A DNA stretch of 54,403 bases from the NCBI GenBank assembly GCA_030426475.1, contig JAUHYR010000007.1, positions 1-54,403 of the forward strand, read 5' to 3'. The notes beneath the pieces were generated by a model. That model did no database searches and was not told the origin of the DNA. It saw nothing but the letters and a program-made list of their open reading frames with translations. This document shows, piece after piece, positions 46,247-54,403 of the stretch; within the stretch, counting starts at the first letter, position 1; every line of letters starts with the position of its first letter. The translations under genes and the position numbers were made by a program. Origin of the DNA: Bacteroidia bacterium (GTDB lineage: Bacteria; Bacteroidota; Bacteroidia; Flavobacteriales_E; Vicingaceae).

Positions 46247-46990
46247 ATGAATCTTACATTAAAAATCTGGAGACAAAAAAATAGTAAAGACAAAGGTAAA
46301 ATGGAAACGTATCCGGTAAAGGATATTTCCCCTGACATGTCTTTTCTGGAAATGATGGACGTTCTTAACAATCAATTGATAGAGTCCGGCCAAGACCCTG
46401 TTGCTTTTGACCATGATTGTAGAGAAGGAATATGTGGAATGTGTAGTATGTTTATTAATGGAGAAGCTCACGGACCCGGAAGAGGGATTACTACTTGTCA
46501 GTTACACATGCGTTCATTCAAAGATGGAGATACCATTTATATTGAGCCATGGAGAGCAGCTGCATTTCCTGTTATTAAAGATTTAGTTGTTGACAGAAGT
46601 TCTTTTGATAGAGTTATTCAAGCAGGCGGGTATGTTTCAGTAAATACTTCAGGAAATACTCAAGATGCTAATGCTATACCTGTTCCAAAAGAAGATGCGG
46701 ACAAAGCGTTTGATGCAGCAACATGCATTGGCTGTGGAGCGTGCGTAGCTACTTGTAAAAACTCATCAGCCATGCTATTTGTTTCAGCAAAAATTTCACA
46801 ATTAGCACTACTTCCACAAGGTAAAGTTGAAGCAAAACAAAGAGCGTTAAACATGGTAAAACAAATGGACGAAGAAGGATTTGGAAACTGTTCTAATACA
46901 GGAGCTTGTGAGGTGGAATGTCCAAAAGGAATTTCTTTAGAAAACATTGCTCGTATGAACCGAGAATATTTAAAAGCTTCTACCAGCTAA
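46247..46990 (+). CDS. sdhB: Succinate dehydrogenase iron-sulfur subunit
   Basis: This 247-residue subunit carries three clusters: the 2Fe-2S site in [16 protein letters not shown] with a later TCQLH, the 4Fe-4S site [11 protein letters not shown], and the final site in [15 protein letters not shown]. It relays electrons from SdhA to the cytochrome. It follows sdhA by 13 bases and closes the operon. Confidence 0.97.
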   Translation: MNLTLKIWRQKNSKDKGKMETYPVKDISPDMSFLEMMDVLNNQLIESGQDPVAFDHDCREGICGMCSMFINGEAHGPGRGITTCQLHMRSFKDGDTIYIEPWRAAAFPVIKDLVVDRSSFDRVIQAGGYVSVNTSGNTQDANAIPVPKEDADKAFDAATCIGCGACVATCKNSSAMLFVSAKISQLALLPQGKVEAKQRALNMVKQMDEEGFGNCSNTGACEVECPKGISLENIARMNREYLKASTS

Positions 46991-47014
46991 TATATTACAA
47001 AACCACAAACTTTA

Positions 47015-48034
47015 TTGAAGGACTCCATTCTAATAATATATACTGGCGGCACTATCGGAATGATTAAAGACCCTGCTAGTGGAGAACTAAAGCCTTTTGA
47101 TTTTTCTTATTTAGCAAATGAAATTCCTGAATTAAAAAAGTTTAATTGTGTACTTGATGCAAAGTCATTAGGTGAGGCAATAGACTCTTCTGATATGACT
47201 CCTGAAGTATGGGAGGAAATTGCTGAAATAATCTATGAGAACTACAATAATTATACAGGCTTTGTTGTACTTCATGGAAGTGATACTATGGCATTTACGG
47301 CATCCGCTTTAAGCTATATGTTGCAAGGTTTAAAAAAGCCAATTATTTTAACCGGCTCACAGTTACCTATTGGAGCAGTGAGAAGTGATGGAAAGGAAAA
47401 TTTAATTACTGCCATTGAAATTGCTTTAGTTAAACAAAACAATGAATCTATTATTCAGGAAGTAGCCATTTATTTTGAGTATAAACTTTATAGAGGAAAC
47501 CGAACACAAAAAATTGACGCACAAAATTTTCAGGCTTTTAGCTCTTTTAATTATCCTTTACTGGCAGAAGCAGGGGTAGATGTTAAATATAACTACCCGT
47601 ATTTATTTCGTTCAGATAAAAGTGAACTAACCTTAAAAAAGGGATTTGTTGCTGATGTAGCTGTTATAAAGTTTTATCCGGGTATTTCTAGAGATTATGT
47701 TACATCAGTATTAAGCAGTAATTGCAAAGCAATTATAATAGAAACCTTTGGCGCAGGTAATGTAACTACAGATAAATGGTTGACTGATGAGTTAAAAAAA
47801 CAAATTAATAACCATAAAATAATATTGAATGTTACCCAATGCAATGGCGGAATGGTAGAGCAGGGTAAATATGCTACGAGTAAACAATTAAAAGAAATTG
47901 GGGTTGTTTCAGCCAGAGATATGACGTTTGAAGCTGCCGTAACTAAATTGATGTTTTTATTGTCACAGGAAAAAGAATCCTCCTCAGTCATCAAAAAAAT
48001 GCAAGAACATATAGCCGGAGAAGTAACGATTTAG
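47015..48034 (+). CDS. ansA: Type I L-asparaginase
   Basis: This cytoplasmic enzyme hydrolyses asparagine to aspartate and ammonia. The 339-residue protein has the nucleophile motif ILIIYTGGTIGMI at the N-terminus (first Thr), the second threonine motif VVLHGSDTMAFTASALSYM and the loop PIILTGSQLPIGAVRSDGKEN. It starts with TTG at 47015, only 10 codons before the active-site threonine, as the family requires. There is no signal peptide, which supports type I. It is 24 bases after sdhB and may be read through from that operon. Confidence 0.93.
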   Translation: MKDSILIIYTGGTIGMIKDPASGELKPFDFSYLANEIPELKKFNCVLDAKSLGEAIDSSDMTPEVWEEIAEIIYENYNNYTGFVVLHGSDTMAFTASALSYMLQGLKKPIILTGSQLPIGAVRSDGKENLITAIEIALVKQNNESIIQEVAIYFEYKLYRGNRTQKIDAQNFQAFSSFNYPLLAEAGVDVKYNYPYLFRSDKSELTLKKGFVADVAVIKFYPGISRDYVTSVLSSNCKAIIIETFGAGNVTTDKWLTDELKKQINNHKIILNVTQCNGGMVEQGKYATSKQLKEIGVVSARDMTFEAAVTKLMFLLSQEKESSSVIKKMQEHIAGEVTI

Positions 48035-48181
48035 CATTATTTTTAGTTTGTTTTCTATAATTTTTACTGCCATTTATAGTTAAAAATCAACCTTTCCTTG
48101 TTTGATTTTGCATTAATATTTTTACGTATATCATTTTTTTATATTTTTACGTTCTCAAATCAGAGAAAACGTTCTTTGTAT

Positions 48182-48269
48182 GGAGAAGTGGCCGAGTGGT
48201 CGAAGGCGCACGCCTGGAAAGTGTGTATACCTCAAAAGGGTATCAAGGGTTCGAATCCCTTCTTCTCCG
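48182..48269 (+). tRNA. tRNA-Ser (anticodon GGA)
   Basis: The 88-base tRNA has acceptor arms GGAGAAG (48182-48188) and CTTCTCC (48262-48268) with discriminator G. The D-arm region is GGCCGAGTGGTCGAAGGC, the anticodon loop CTGGAAA with GGA, the long class II variable arm is expected for serine, and the T-arm is GGGTTCGAATCCC. The 3' CCA is not encoded. It reads UCC/UCU codons. Confidence 0.97.
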
Positions 48270-48326
48270 CAGCAGGTCAACTACTAAAAATTAAAAAACC
48301 TAATAACTAATAATTAATTACTCTTT

Positions 48327-49142
48327 ATGAAAAAGATTTTTGCAATATTTTCTCTTGTAGGATTGATGAGCTTTGGAGCTTATAACAATGTTTATGCACA
48401 AGATAGTTCTGCTGCAGCTACAGAACAGCCGGCAACAGAGCAAGTAACAGAAGAACCTGCTGCTGACGCATCGAAAGATGCTGCTGCTGAAGAAATGCCA
48501 CAAGAAGAATTAAGTTTTCATCAAACGATAAAAAACAGATTCATTGAAGGTGGTCCCGGTTTCATGGGGATTGTATTAATCTGTTTAATTTTAGGTTTGG
48601 CAATTTGTATCGAAAGAATTATTTATTTAAATCTTGCTACTACTAATACTGATAAATTAATCAGTAATGTTGAAAATGCACTTGCTTCTGGTGGTGTTGA
48701 AGCTGCTAAAGAAGTTTGCAGAAATACAAGAGGTCCTGTTGCAAGTATCTTTTATCAAGGCTTAGACAGAGCAGGAGAAGGAATTGATGCCGTTGAAAAA
48801 TCTGTAATCAATTACGGAAGTGTGCAAATGGGGTTATTAGAGAAAAACGTTTCTTGGATTTCATTATTTATTGCACTTGCACCAATGCTTGGTTTCATGG
48901 GTACGGTAATCGGTATGATTGACGCATTCGATGCAATTGCTGCTGCGGGTGACGTATCTCCTTCATTAGTTGCTGACGGTATTAAAATCGCATTATTAAC
49001 TACAGTATTCGGTTTGATAGTAGCAATTATTCTTCAAATTTTTTACAACTACATCATTGCAAAAGTAGATAGCGTTGTAAACGATATGGAAAATGCTTCT
49101 ATCTCATTAGTAGATGCTTTAGTAAAACATAAATCTAACTAA
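48327..49142 (+). CDS. exbB: MotA/TolQ/ExbB family proton channel protein
   Basis: This 271-residue inner-membrane protein harnesses proton-motive force with ExbD. It has a signal-like hydrophobic N-terminus (IFAIFSLVGLMSFGAYNNVYA) and a 35-residue Ala/Glu-rich low-complexity stretch. The three ExbB helices follow: about 75-92, 172-195 with LFIALAPMLGFMGTVIGMIDAF, and 215-240. The N-terminal extension is typical for Bacteroidota. It is the first gene of exbB-membrane protein-exbD-exbD and starts 57 bases after the tRNA. Confidence 0.92.
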   Translation: MKKIFAIFSLVGLMSFGAYNNVYAQDSSAAATEQPATEQVTEEPAADASKDAAAEEMPQEELSFHQTIKNRFIEGGPGFMGIVLICLILGLAICIERIIYLNLATTNTDKLISNVENALASGGVEAAKEVCRNTRGPVASIFYQGLDRAGEGIDAVEKSVINYGSVQMGLLEKNVSWISLFIALAPMLGFMGTVIGMIDAFDAIAAAGDVSPSLVADGIKIALLTTVFGLIVAIILQIFYNYIIAKVDSVVNDMENASISLVDALVKHKSN

Positions 49143-49144
49143 GA

Positions 49145-49546
49145 ATGGTAAATAATATTTCAAAATACTCTCTTTGGGCACTAGGTGGAATATCTACATT
49201 ACTAGCTTTATTGTGGATGTTTGACATAGTTTCTGAAGACCTTTTAATAAGATGGTGTTATTTATTGATGATTGTTACAACCTTAGCTGTTTTGGCGTTT
49301 TCATTAATGAATACACTTGGAAATATTAAAAAAGCAAAAAATGCACTCATTGGTGTGGTTGGTTTAGTGGTTGTATTAGGTATATCTTATGTTGTAGCTT
49401 CATCAGAAGTTCCTGCTAAGTACGTACTTACGTTGACCGAAGGAACCTCAAAAATGGTAGGTGCAGGAATAATTTCATTTTATATACTATTAGTAATATC
49501 TGTTGTTGCCGCTATTGGCTCAGGTGTTATGAAAATGCTAAAGTAG
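49145..49546 (+). CDS. Four-helix membrane protein embedded in the exbB-exbD operon
   Basis: This 133-residue protein has four predicted membrane helices (about 10-27, 35-55, 65-83 and 107-130) and almost no soluble part. No family was recognised. It starts two bases after exbB and stops three bases before exbD. It is likely an accessory of this energy-transduction complex by position only. Confidence 0.75.
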   Translation: MVNNISKYSLWALGGISTLLALLWMFDIVSEDLLIRWCYLLMIVTTLAVLAFSLMNTLGNIKKAKNALIGVVGLVVVLGISYVVASSEVPAKYVLTLTEGTSKMVGAGIISFYILLVISVVAAIGSGVMKMLK

Positions 49547-49549
49547 AAT

Positions 49550-50170
49550 ATGGGAAGAAGAGACATACCGGAAATTAATGCAGGTTCAATGGCGGACATT
49601 GCGTTCCTTCTGTTGATATTCTTCTTAGTTACCACTACTATGGATACCCCAACCGGATTAATGAGGCAGCTTCCTCCTAAGATGGATGAAGTTGAGCCAC
49701 CACCACCGGTAAAAGAACGAAACATCTTCAGTATACTAGTAAATGCAAATAATGAATTGTTGGTAGAAGGGGAAATGATGGAGTTGAAAAACTTGAGAGA
49801 GAGAGCCAAAGAATTTATTATTGGAAGACAAAATGTTCCTAATGATGAAAGATTTCCTGAATTCAAAGCTACTGACATTGAATTTTATGGAAAAGGATAT
49901 CCTGTTTCTAAGCAGATAATATCACTGCAAAACGATAAGGGAACATCTTACGGAACATATATTCAGGTGCAAAACGAATTAGTTGCTGCTTATAATGAAA
50001 TAAGAAATGAGGAAGCAATGCGTAAGTTTGGTGTTACTTTTGACCGATTAGTAGAACTTGAGAAAGAGGGAGATGAATTATCCGGTAGAAGAGTTGATGC
50101 AATAAAAGACGTTTACCCTCAAAGAATATCTGAAGCAGAACCAAAACAAGTAGGAAAAATTCCACAATAA
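49550..50170 (+). CDS. exbD: ExbD/TolR family protein, first copy
   Basis: This 206-residue protein has a short cytoplasmic N-terminus, then one membrane helix (about 15-35) with the proton-relay Asp in SMADIAFLLLIFFLVTTTM. A periplasmic domain follows, longer than in the second copy. It partners with ExbB to drive TonB-type or related outer-membrane transport. The pair of exbD genes in series is common in Bacteroidota. Confidence 0.92.
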   Translation: MGRRDIPEINAGSMADIAFLLLIFFLVTTTMDTPTGLMRQLPPKMDEVEPPPPVKERNIFSILVNANNELLVEGEMMELKNLRERAKEFIIGRQNVPNDERFPEFKATDIEFYGKGYPVSKQIISLQNDKGTSYGTYIQVQNELVAAYNEIRNEEAMRKFGVTFDRLVELEKEGDELSGRRVDAIKDVYPQRISEAEPKQVGKIPQ

Positions 50171-50184
50171 ATCAGGAAGAAGAT

Positions 50185-50676
50185 ATGTCAAAATTTAAAA
50201 AAGGCGGAAAAAGAGGAGGACAGGCAATATCTACAGCTGCTTTGCCCGATATTGTATTTATGCTTTTGTTTTTCTTCATGGTGACTACGGTAATGAGAGA
50301 AACCGAATTGAAGATTAAGGTAATGATTCCAAAAGCTACTGAACTTCAAAAGTTAGAAAGAAAATCTTTAGTAAGTTATATCTACATCGGAACTCCAATC
50401 CCTGCTCTTCAAGGTCAACTAGGTACTGCTCCCAGAATTCAGTTGAATGATGCAATAAAAAGTCCCAAAGATATTATACAATTTATTGAAGAGGAAAAAG
50501 AAGACATCATGGAAGCTGAGCGACCTTTAATGACCGTTTCTTTAAAAGTGGATAGAGATTGTGAAATGGGGATTGTAACAGATGTTAAGCAAGAGCTAAG
50601 AGAGGCAAATGCGTTAAAAATTAGTTACGCTTCTTCAAAAACAGATAATATCTTAAATCAAGGAAAACAGAATTAG
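50185..50676 (+). CDS. exbD: ExbD/TolR family protein, second copy
   Basis: This 163-residue protein has a basic N-terminus (SKFKKGGKRGGQAIS), the membrane helix with its conserved Asp in LPDIVFMLLFFFMVTTVM, and a periplasmic domain. It is 14 bases after the first exbD. It is followed by a hairpin terminator whose stem includes its stop codon. No TonB gene is in the window. Confidence 0.92.
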   Translation: MSKFKKGGKRGGQAISTAALPDIVFMLLFFFMVTTVMRETELKIKVMIPKATELQKLERKSLVSYIYIGTPIPALQGQLGTAPRIQLNDAIKSPKDIIQFIEEEKEDIMEAERPLMTVSLKVDRDCEMGIVTDVKQELREANALKISYASSKTDNILNQGKQN

Positions 50677-50690
50677 TCTGTTTTTTTATT
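50664..50690 (+). terminator. Terminator of the exbB-exbD operon
   Basis: AAAACAG (50664-50670), loop AATTAGT and CTGTTTT (50678-50684) followed by a T-run. The exbD stop codon TAG lies in the loop. Confidence 0.7.
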
Positions 50691-50719
50691 TCTTAACTTT
50701 ACCGAAAATTTATTAGCTT

Positions 50720-51133
50720 ATGTATCCAGCAGAACTTGTTATGCCAATGAAAGCCGATTTAACCAATGTAGGCTTTGAAGAATTATTAACTCCTGAAAAA
50801 GTAGATGAAGTGTTATCTAAAACAGACGGTACAGTTTTAGTAGTTATTAATTCAGTTTGCGGATGTGCTGCGGCAAATGCCAGACCGGCTGCTAAAATGG
50901 CTATTCAAAACGGAAAAAAACCGGATAAAATAACTACTGTATTTGCAGGGTTTGATAGTGATGCAGTTCAACAAGCAAGAAAATATATGTTACCATATCC
51001 TCCGTCTTCTCCTTCTATGGCTTTATTTAAAGATGGTAAATTGGTTCACATGATAGAACGTCATAACATTGAGGGAAAACCCGCAGAAATGATTGCGGAT
51101 AATTTAAAAGCTGCTTTTGACGAGTACTGTTAG
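50720..51133 (+). CDS. BrxA/BrxB family bacilliredoxin
   Basis: This 137-residue thioredoxin-fold protein has the CGC motif in [14 protein letters not shown] (near residue 47-49), the [19 protein letters not shown] start and [11 protein letters not shown]. Bacilliredoxins remove bacillithiol from oxidised protein thiols in the cytosol. Length fits the family (~140). The stop codon overlaps the convergent lepA stop by two bases. Confidence 0.9.
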   Translation: MYPAELVMPMKADLTNVGFEELLTPEKVDEVLSKTDGTVLVVINSVCGCAAANARPAAKMAIQNGKKPDKITTVFAGFDSDAVQQARKYMLPYPPSSPSMALFKDGKLVHMIERHNIEGKPAEMIADNLKAAFDEYC

Positions 51134-52923
51134 TCGTTAATTTTTAGTACCGCTAGAAAAGCTTCCTGAGGAACTTCAACACTTCCTATCTGACGCATTT
51201 TCTTTTTCCCTTCTTTTTGCTTTTCAAGTAATTTTCTCTTTCTGGAAATATCACCACCGTAACATTTAGCGGTTACGTCTTTTCTTAAAGCTCTAACGGT
51301 TTCTCTGGCAATAATTTTAGCACCGATAGCTGCTTGTATGGCAATTTCAAACTGTTGTCTTGGAAGTAACTCACGCAACTTTCCACACATTTTTTTACCT
51401 AAATCAAACGCATGGTCTTTATGAACTAATGCAGATAATGCATCTACCTGATCGCCATTTAAAAGAATATCCATTTTTACCAACTTTGATTCTTTATAAC
51501 CAATAGGGTGATAATCAAAAGAAGCATACCCTCTTGAAATGGTTTTCAATCGATCGTAAAAATCAAAAACAATTTCTGCCAAAGGAATGTGAAAGGTGAG
51601 CTCAACTCTATCGGTAGTTAAATATACCTGATTAGTAACTTCACCTCTTTTGTCAATACATAAGCTCATAATTGCACCCACATATTCAGCCTTAGTAATA
51701 ATTTGCGCTTGAATGTAAGGTTCTTCAACTTTATGTAAATGAGCGGGATCAGGTAAGTCGGAAGGGTTATTAATAATCTCTGGAATATCGGGAGTTTTAT
51801 TCAAATAAGCTTTGTAAGATACGTTAGGAACAGTTGTAATTACTGTCATTTTGAATTCACGCTCCAGCCTCTCCTGAATAATATCCATGTGAAGCATACC
51901 CAAAAATCCACATCTAAAACCGAAGCCAAGTGCTGCGGAACTTTCGGGTTCAAAGGTCAAAGAGGCGTCATTCAACTGAAGTTTTTCAATTGCATCTCTT
52001 AGCTCTTCGTATTCACTGGTATCTACAGGGTAAATTCCCGCAAATACCATTGGTTTAACATTTTCAAAACCTTGAATAGCCTTTGATGGTCTGTCAACAT
52101 GAGTAATGGTATCACCTACCTTAACTTCTTTTGCTACTTTAATTCCTGAAATCAAATAGCCAACATCGCCTGTTTTAACCACATTTTTTGGTTCGGGTTT
52201 AAGTTTTAAAATTCCTACTTCATCAGCAAAATATTCCTTACCGGTATTAATAAATTTTACTTTATCACCCTTCTTAATTTCTCCATTTTCAACTTTAAAA
52301 TAGGCTCTAATTCCTCTATACGAATCAAAAACAGAGTCAAAAATCAAAGCTTGTAATGGTGCTTGAGGGTCACCAACCGGATGAGGAACTTTAGTAATGA
52401 TTGCTTCTAATATTTTTTCTACTCCCAAGCCTGTTTTTCCCGAAGCAGGAATAATATCATCTCTATCGCAACCAATTAAATCAACAATTTGGTCTTTTAC
52501 TTCTTCAGGCATTGCACTTGGTAAATCCATTTTATTCAAAATGGGGATGATTTCTAAATCATGTTCAATAGCCAAGTAAAGGTTAGAAATAGTTTGCGCT
52601 TGTATGCCTTGTGCTGCATCTACAATTAGCAATGCTCCTTCGCAAGCTGCAATAGACCTGGAAACTTCGTAAGAAAAGTCAACGTGTCCGGGAGTGTCAA
52701 TTAAGTTTAGAACATATTCTTCTCCATCATGAATATAATTCATTTGAATAGCATGGCTTTTAATGGTAATGCCCCTTTCACGCTCCAAATCCATGTCGTC
52801 AAGTACCTGAGCCTGTAATTCCCTTGCGGAAACAGTTTTTGTAAACTCTAAAAGCCTGTCTGCCAAAGTACTTTTACCATGGTCAATGTGAGCAATAATA
52901 CAGAAGTTTCTAATTTTTTCCAT
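51130..52923 (-). CDS. lepA: Elongation factor 4 (LepA)
   Basis: This is a ribosomal GTPase. The protein of 597 residues has the G motifs [28 protein letters not shown] and ILNKMDLP, plus the LepA-specific C-terminal domain ([38 protein letters not shown]). A longer frame opens at 52953, but the Met at 52923 ([17 protein letters not shown]) matches the usual start, and the -7 box at 52951-52958 would fall in the extension. Confidence 0.97.
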   Translation of the reverse strand: MEKIRNFCIIAHIDHGKSTLADRLLEFTKTVSARELQAQVLDDMDLERERGITIKSHAIQMNYIHDGEEYVLNLIDTPGHVDFSYEVSRSIAACEGALLIVDAAQGIQAQTISNLYLAIEHDLEIIPILNKMDLPSAMPEEVKDQIVDLIGCDRDDIIPASGKTGLGVEKILEAIITKVPHPVGDPQAPLQALIFDSVFDSYRGIRAYFKVENGEIKKGDKVKFINTGKEYFADEVGILKLKPEPKNVVKTGDVGYLISGIKVAKEVKVGDTITHVDRPSKAIQGFENVKPMVFAGIYPVDTSEYEELRDAIEKLQLNDASLTFEPESSAALGFGFRCGFLGMLHMDIIQERLEREFKMTVITTVPNVSYKAYLNKTPDIPEIINNPSDLPDPAHLHKVEEPYIQAQIITKAEYVGAIMSLCIDKRGEVTNQVYLTTDRVELTFHIPLAEIVFDFYDRLKTISRGYASFDYHPIGYKESKLVKMDILLNGDQVDALSALVHKDHAFDLGKKMCGKLRELLPRQQFEIAIQAAIGAKIIARETVRALRKDVTAKCYGGDISRKRKLLEKQKEGKKKMRQIGSVEVPQEAFLAVLKIND

Positions 52924-52950
52924 TAATGTTTTGTAATGCTGAAAGGAGCG

Positions 52951-52977
52951 CAAAAGTAATCAAACCTAAATACTCAA
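52951..52977 (-). promoter_or_regulatory. Predicted lepA promoter
   Basis: On the minus strand TTG (52975-52977), a 16-base spacer and the perfect -7 box TACTTTTG (52951-52958), about 28 bases before the ATG. The spacer is slightly short but equal to that of the cold-shock promoter. Confidence 0.45.
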
Positions 52978-53050
52978 AAAAATTTTATGTTAGATGCAAC
53001 CTTTTTTATTAAATTTACATCTTGTATAATGTATACCAAAGTTTTTAAAA

Positions 53051-54403
53051 ATGAAAAATTTACTACGACTTCTTATTATTTCAATTGCATTTGTAGGTTT
53101 TAATCAAACTGCAGAGGCCTCTCATGGAGCTGCATTTGAAATTACTTATAAACATTTAAGTGGAAATCAGTACAGAGTGTACGCTTCTTTTTACCGAGAG
53201 TGTTCCGGGATTGCTGCACCAACTAGTTTTCAATTGGGCTATTTTTCTTCTTGTTATCCTAATGTTCAGTATGTAAATATGCCACAGTTGGCTGGTTCTG
53301 GAGTTACTGTTCCTACTACTTGCTTGGCAACTTCTACTGTATGTACTAAAGAGCATAAATATGAAATGACGATTACTTTACCTGGGGTATGTAAAGACTG
53401 GGTGTTTTTCCACTATAGTGGAGGAAGACCTACAAATGATAATATTACCACACAAACAAATTATTACGTTTATGCTTACTTAAATAATAAAGACGTCCCT
53501 AATAACAACTCTCCAAAATGGAATAACAATGTAACTGTGAGGGACTTTTGTGTAGGTAAAAAGCAATTTTTTGACCAATCTTCTACCGAAATAGACGGAG
53601 ACTCTGTGGTTTATAAGTTAAGCCCTGCTTACCAAAATGGACCTACAGCACCGGGTGGTACGTTTACCCAAGTACCTTATAAAGTGCCTTACGATTCTAC
53701 TTATCAAATTCCAACATCAACACCCTTGGTAATAAATTCGCTTACCCAATCATTTGAATTTACACCTTCAATGCAATTTAGCGGTTCCTTTTGCTTTAGA
53801 GTGGAGGAATGGAGAAAGGTAAAACAAGTGATTAATCCGGGAACCCCTCAGGTAGATACTATTTACCCTAGAGTGTTAGTGGGAAAAATTATGCGTGATA
53901 TGCGTGTAATTTTTGGACCAAACTGTAATGTTGTTAATCCTTACCTAGCGGGTAAGTTAAACAGTTCAGGAGTTCCGTTAATCGACAATAGCTTAGGTAA
54001 ACCCTATTATTATCAGGATGTACCTTGTGCCGCTACTGCTTTTACGGTAACTATGCCTGAAGCTGGTGCTTGTGGTTCCATCGAGCCATTTGGTTCAGAC
54101 TTTAGATTGTATAATGTTACTTCAGGTCTTCAATACGGGCCTATTATAGGAGCAACTCCATATTGTAACACAAGCGGTAATGCAGATTCAATCCGTATTC
54201 AAATGGGTCAGGGTATGGCTATGGGAAATTACTTTTTAATCGTAAAAACCGGAAATGACCTAAATACGATTACTTCTAACTGCGGAGACGTGATTCAAGA
54301 ATTTGAAGATACAGTATTGATAAAAGTAAGCGGTAATGCTGCCTTTCCACTGAGCGACCAGACCGTATGCTATCCTACCCAACCTTACCCTAACTTAGCC
54401 TTA
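53051..54403 (+). CDS. Secreted adhesin-like protein, N-terminal 451 residues (runs off window)
   Basis: An open frame from ATG 53051 continues to the last base without a stop. The signal peptide (MKNLLRLLIISIAFVGFNQTAEA) is followed by SHGAAFEITYKHLSGNQYRV. This aligns with the mature start of the protein at 9164 (residues 22-41), so the two are paralogues. Many Cys residues (for example YRECSG, SSCYP, TTCLA, GVCKDW) and GDSVVYKLSP-type repeats suggest an extracellular beta-rich protein. Its C-terminus, probably with a type IX sorting domain, is outside the window. Confidence 0.85.
   Translation, partial: MKNLLRLLIISIAFVGFNQTAEASHGAAFEITYKHLSGNQYRVYASFYRECSGIAAPTSFQLGYFSSCYPNVQYVNMPQLAGSGVTVPTTCLATSTVCTKEHKYEMTITLPGVCKDWVFFHYSGGRPTNDNITTQTNYYVYAYLNNKDVPNNNSPKWNNNVTVRDFCVGKKQFFDQSSTEIDGDSVVYKLSPAYQNGPTAPGGTFTQVPYKVPYDSTYQIPTSTPLVINSLTQSFEFTPSMQFSGSFCFRVEEWRKVKQVINPGTPQVDTIYPRVLVGKIMRDMRVIFGPNCNVVNPYLAGKLNSSGVPLIDNSLGKPYYYQDVPCAATAFTVTMPEAGACGSIEPFGSDFRLYNVTSGLQYGPIIGATPYCNTSGNADSIRIQMGQGMAMGNYFLIVKTGNDLNTITSNCGDVIQEFEDTVLIKVSGNAAFPLSDQTVCYPTQPYPNLAL

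Noticed and set aside
48120-48181. tRNA-Ser promoter with a direct repeat ACGTTCT
   Set aside because: The -7-like TTCTTTG is poor and no TTG is at the right distance; the repeat is only seven bases.
48098-48310. 70-codon frame across the tRNA-Ser gene
   Set aside because: It overlaps a complete, well-folded tRNA; the frame is a shadow.

Overview
The window looks like chromosome from a low-GC member of the Bacteroidota, probably Flavobacteriia-like. It carries the complete type IX secretion core gldK-gldL-gldM-gldN with a PorP/SprF protein. Several secreted proteins end in type IX sorting domains. Start sites are mostly preceded by the Bacteroidota promoter signature (TTG, 16-21 bases, TAnnTTTG) rather than by Shine-Dalgarno sequences. 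No phage, CRISPR array or classical insertion sequence was seen. One tRNA (Ser, anticodon GGA) is present.

Layout. 1-181 is the tail of queG, convergent with a 61-codon gene. 573-4112 (minus) is a large type IX cargo protein whose promoter and start codon sit among three perfect copies of a 16-base dyad-like site. 4216-9062 (minus) is a housekeeping run pepA-pdxA-trhO-fur family-lgt. 9164-12371 (plus) is an adhesin-like type IX (type B) protein followed by ribE. 12450-12638 is a 21-base tandem array between convergent genes. 12690-17902 (minus) holds a duplicated-LamG cargo protein, metF, a small lipoprotein and recQ. 18009-23029 (plus) is a tightly overlapping five-gene operon: DPM1/ArnC-like glycosyltransferase, NodB-like deacetylase, carbamoyltransferase, ATP-grasp enzyme and PgpA-like phosphatase. 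It looks like a surface glycolipid or glycan modification pathway.

23045-26893 (minus) is a small-gene accessory stretch. It includes a DUF559 endonuclease-like gene bracketed by inverted palindromic repeats that occur four times in 1.85 kb, a lipoprotein hydrolase, two cold-shock-domain proteins and small unknowns. 26974-33570 (minus) holds groES-groEL and the operon miaB-sigma54 activator-lptE-TPR protein-secG. 33793-43407 (plus) runs topA, a degenerate arginase-fold protein, porP/sprF and gldKLMN. 43538-48034 is sdhCAB (menaquinone-type succinate dehydrogenase) and ansA. After tRNA-Ser, 48327-50676 is an exbB-(membrane protein)-exbD-exbD energy-transduction operon, then a bacilliredoxin, lepA (minus), and the start of another secreted adhesin-like protein that runs off the window.

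How the genes fit together: the Gld/Por machine exports the CTD-bearing proteins encoded here. LptE and Lgt serve outer-membrane and lipoprotein biogenesis. ExbB/ExbD supply proton-motive force to the outer membrane. The most unusual items are the DUF559/repeat unit, the triple 16-mer promoter architecture, the 21-base array, the carbamoyltransferase operon and the apparently metal-site-less arginase homologue next to the secretion genes.
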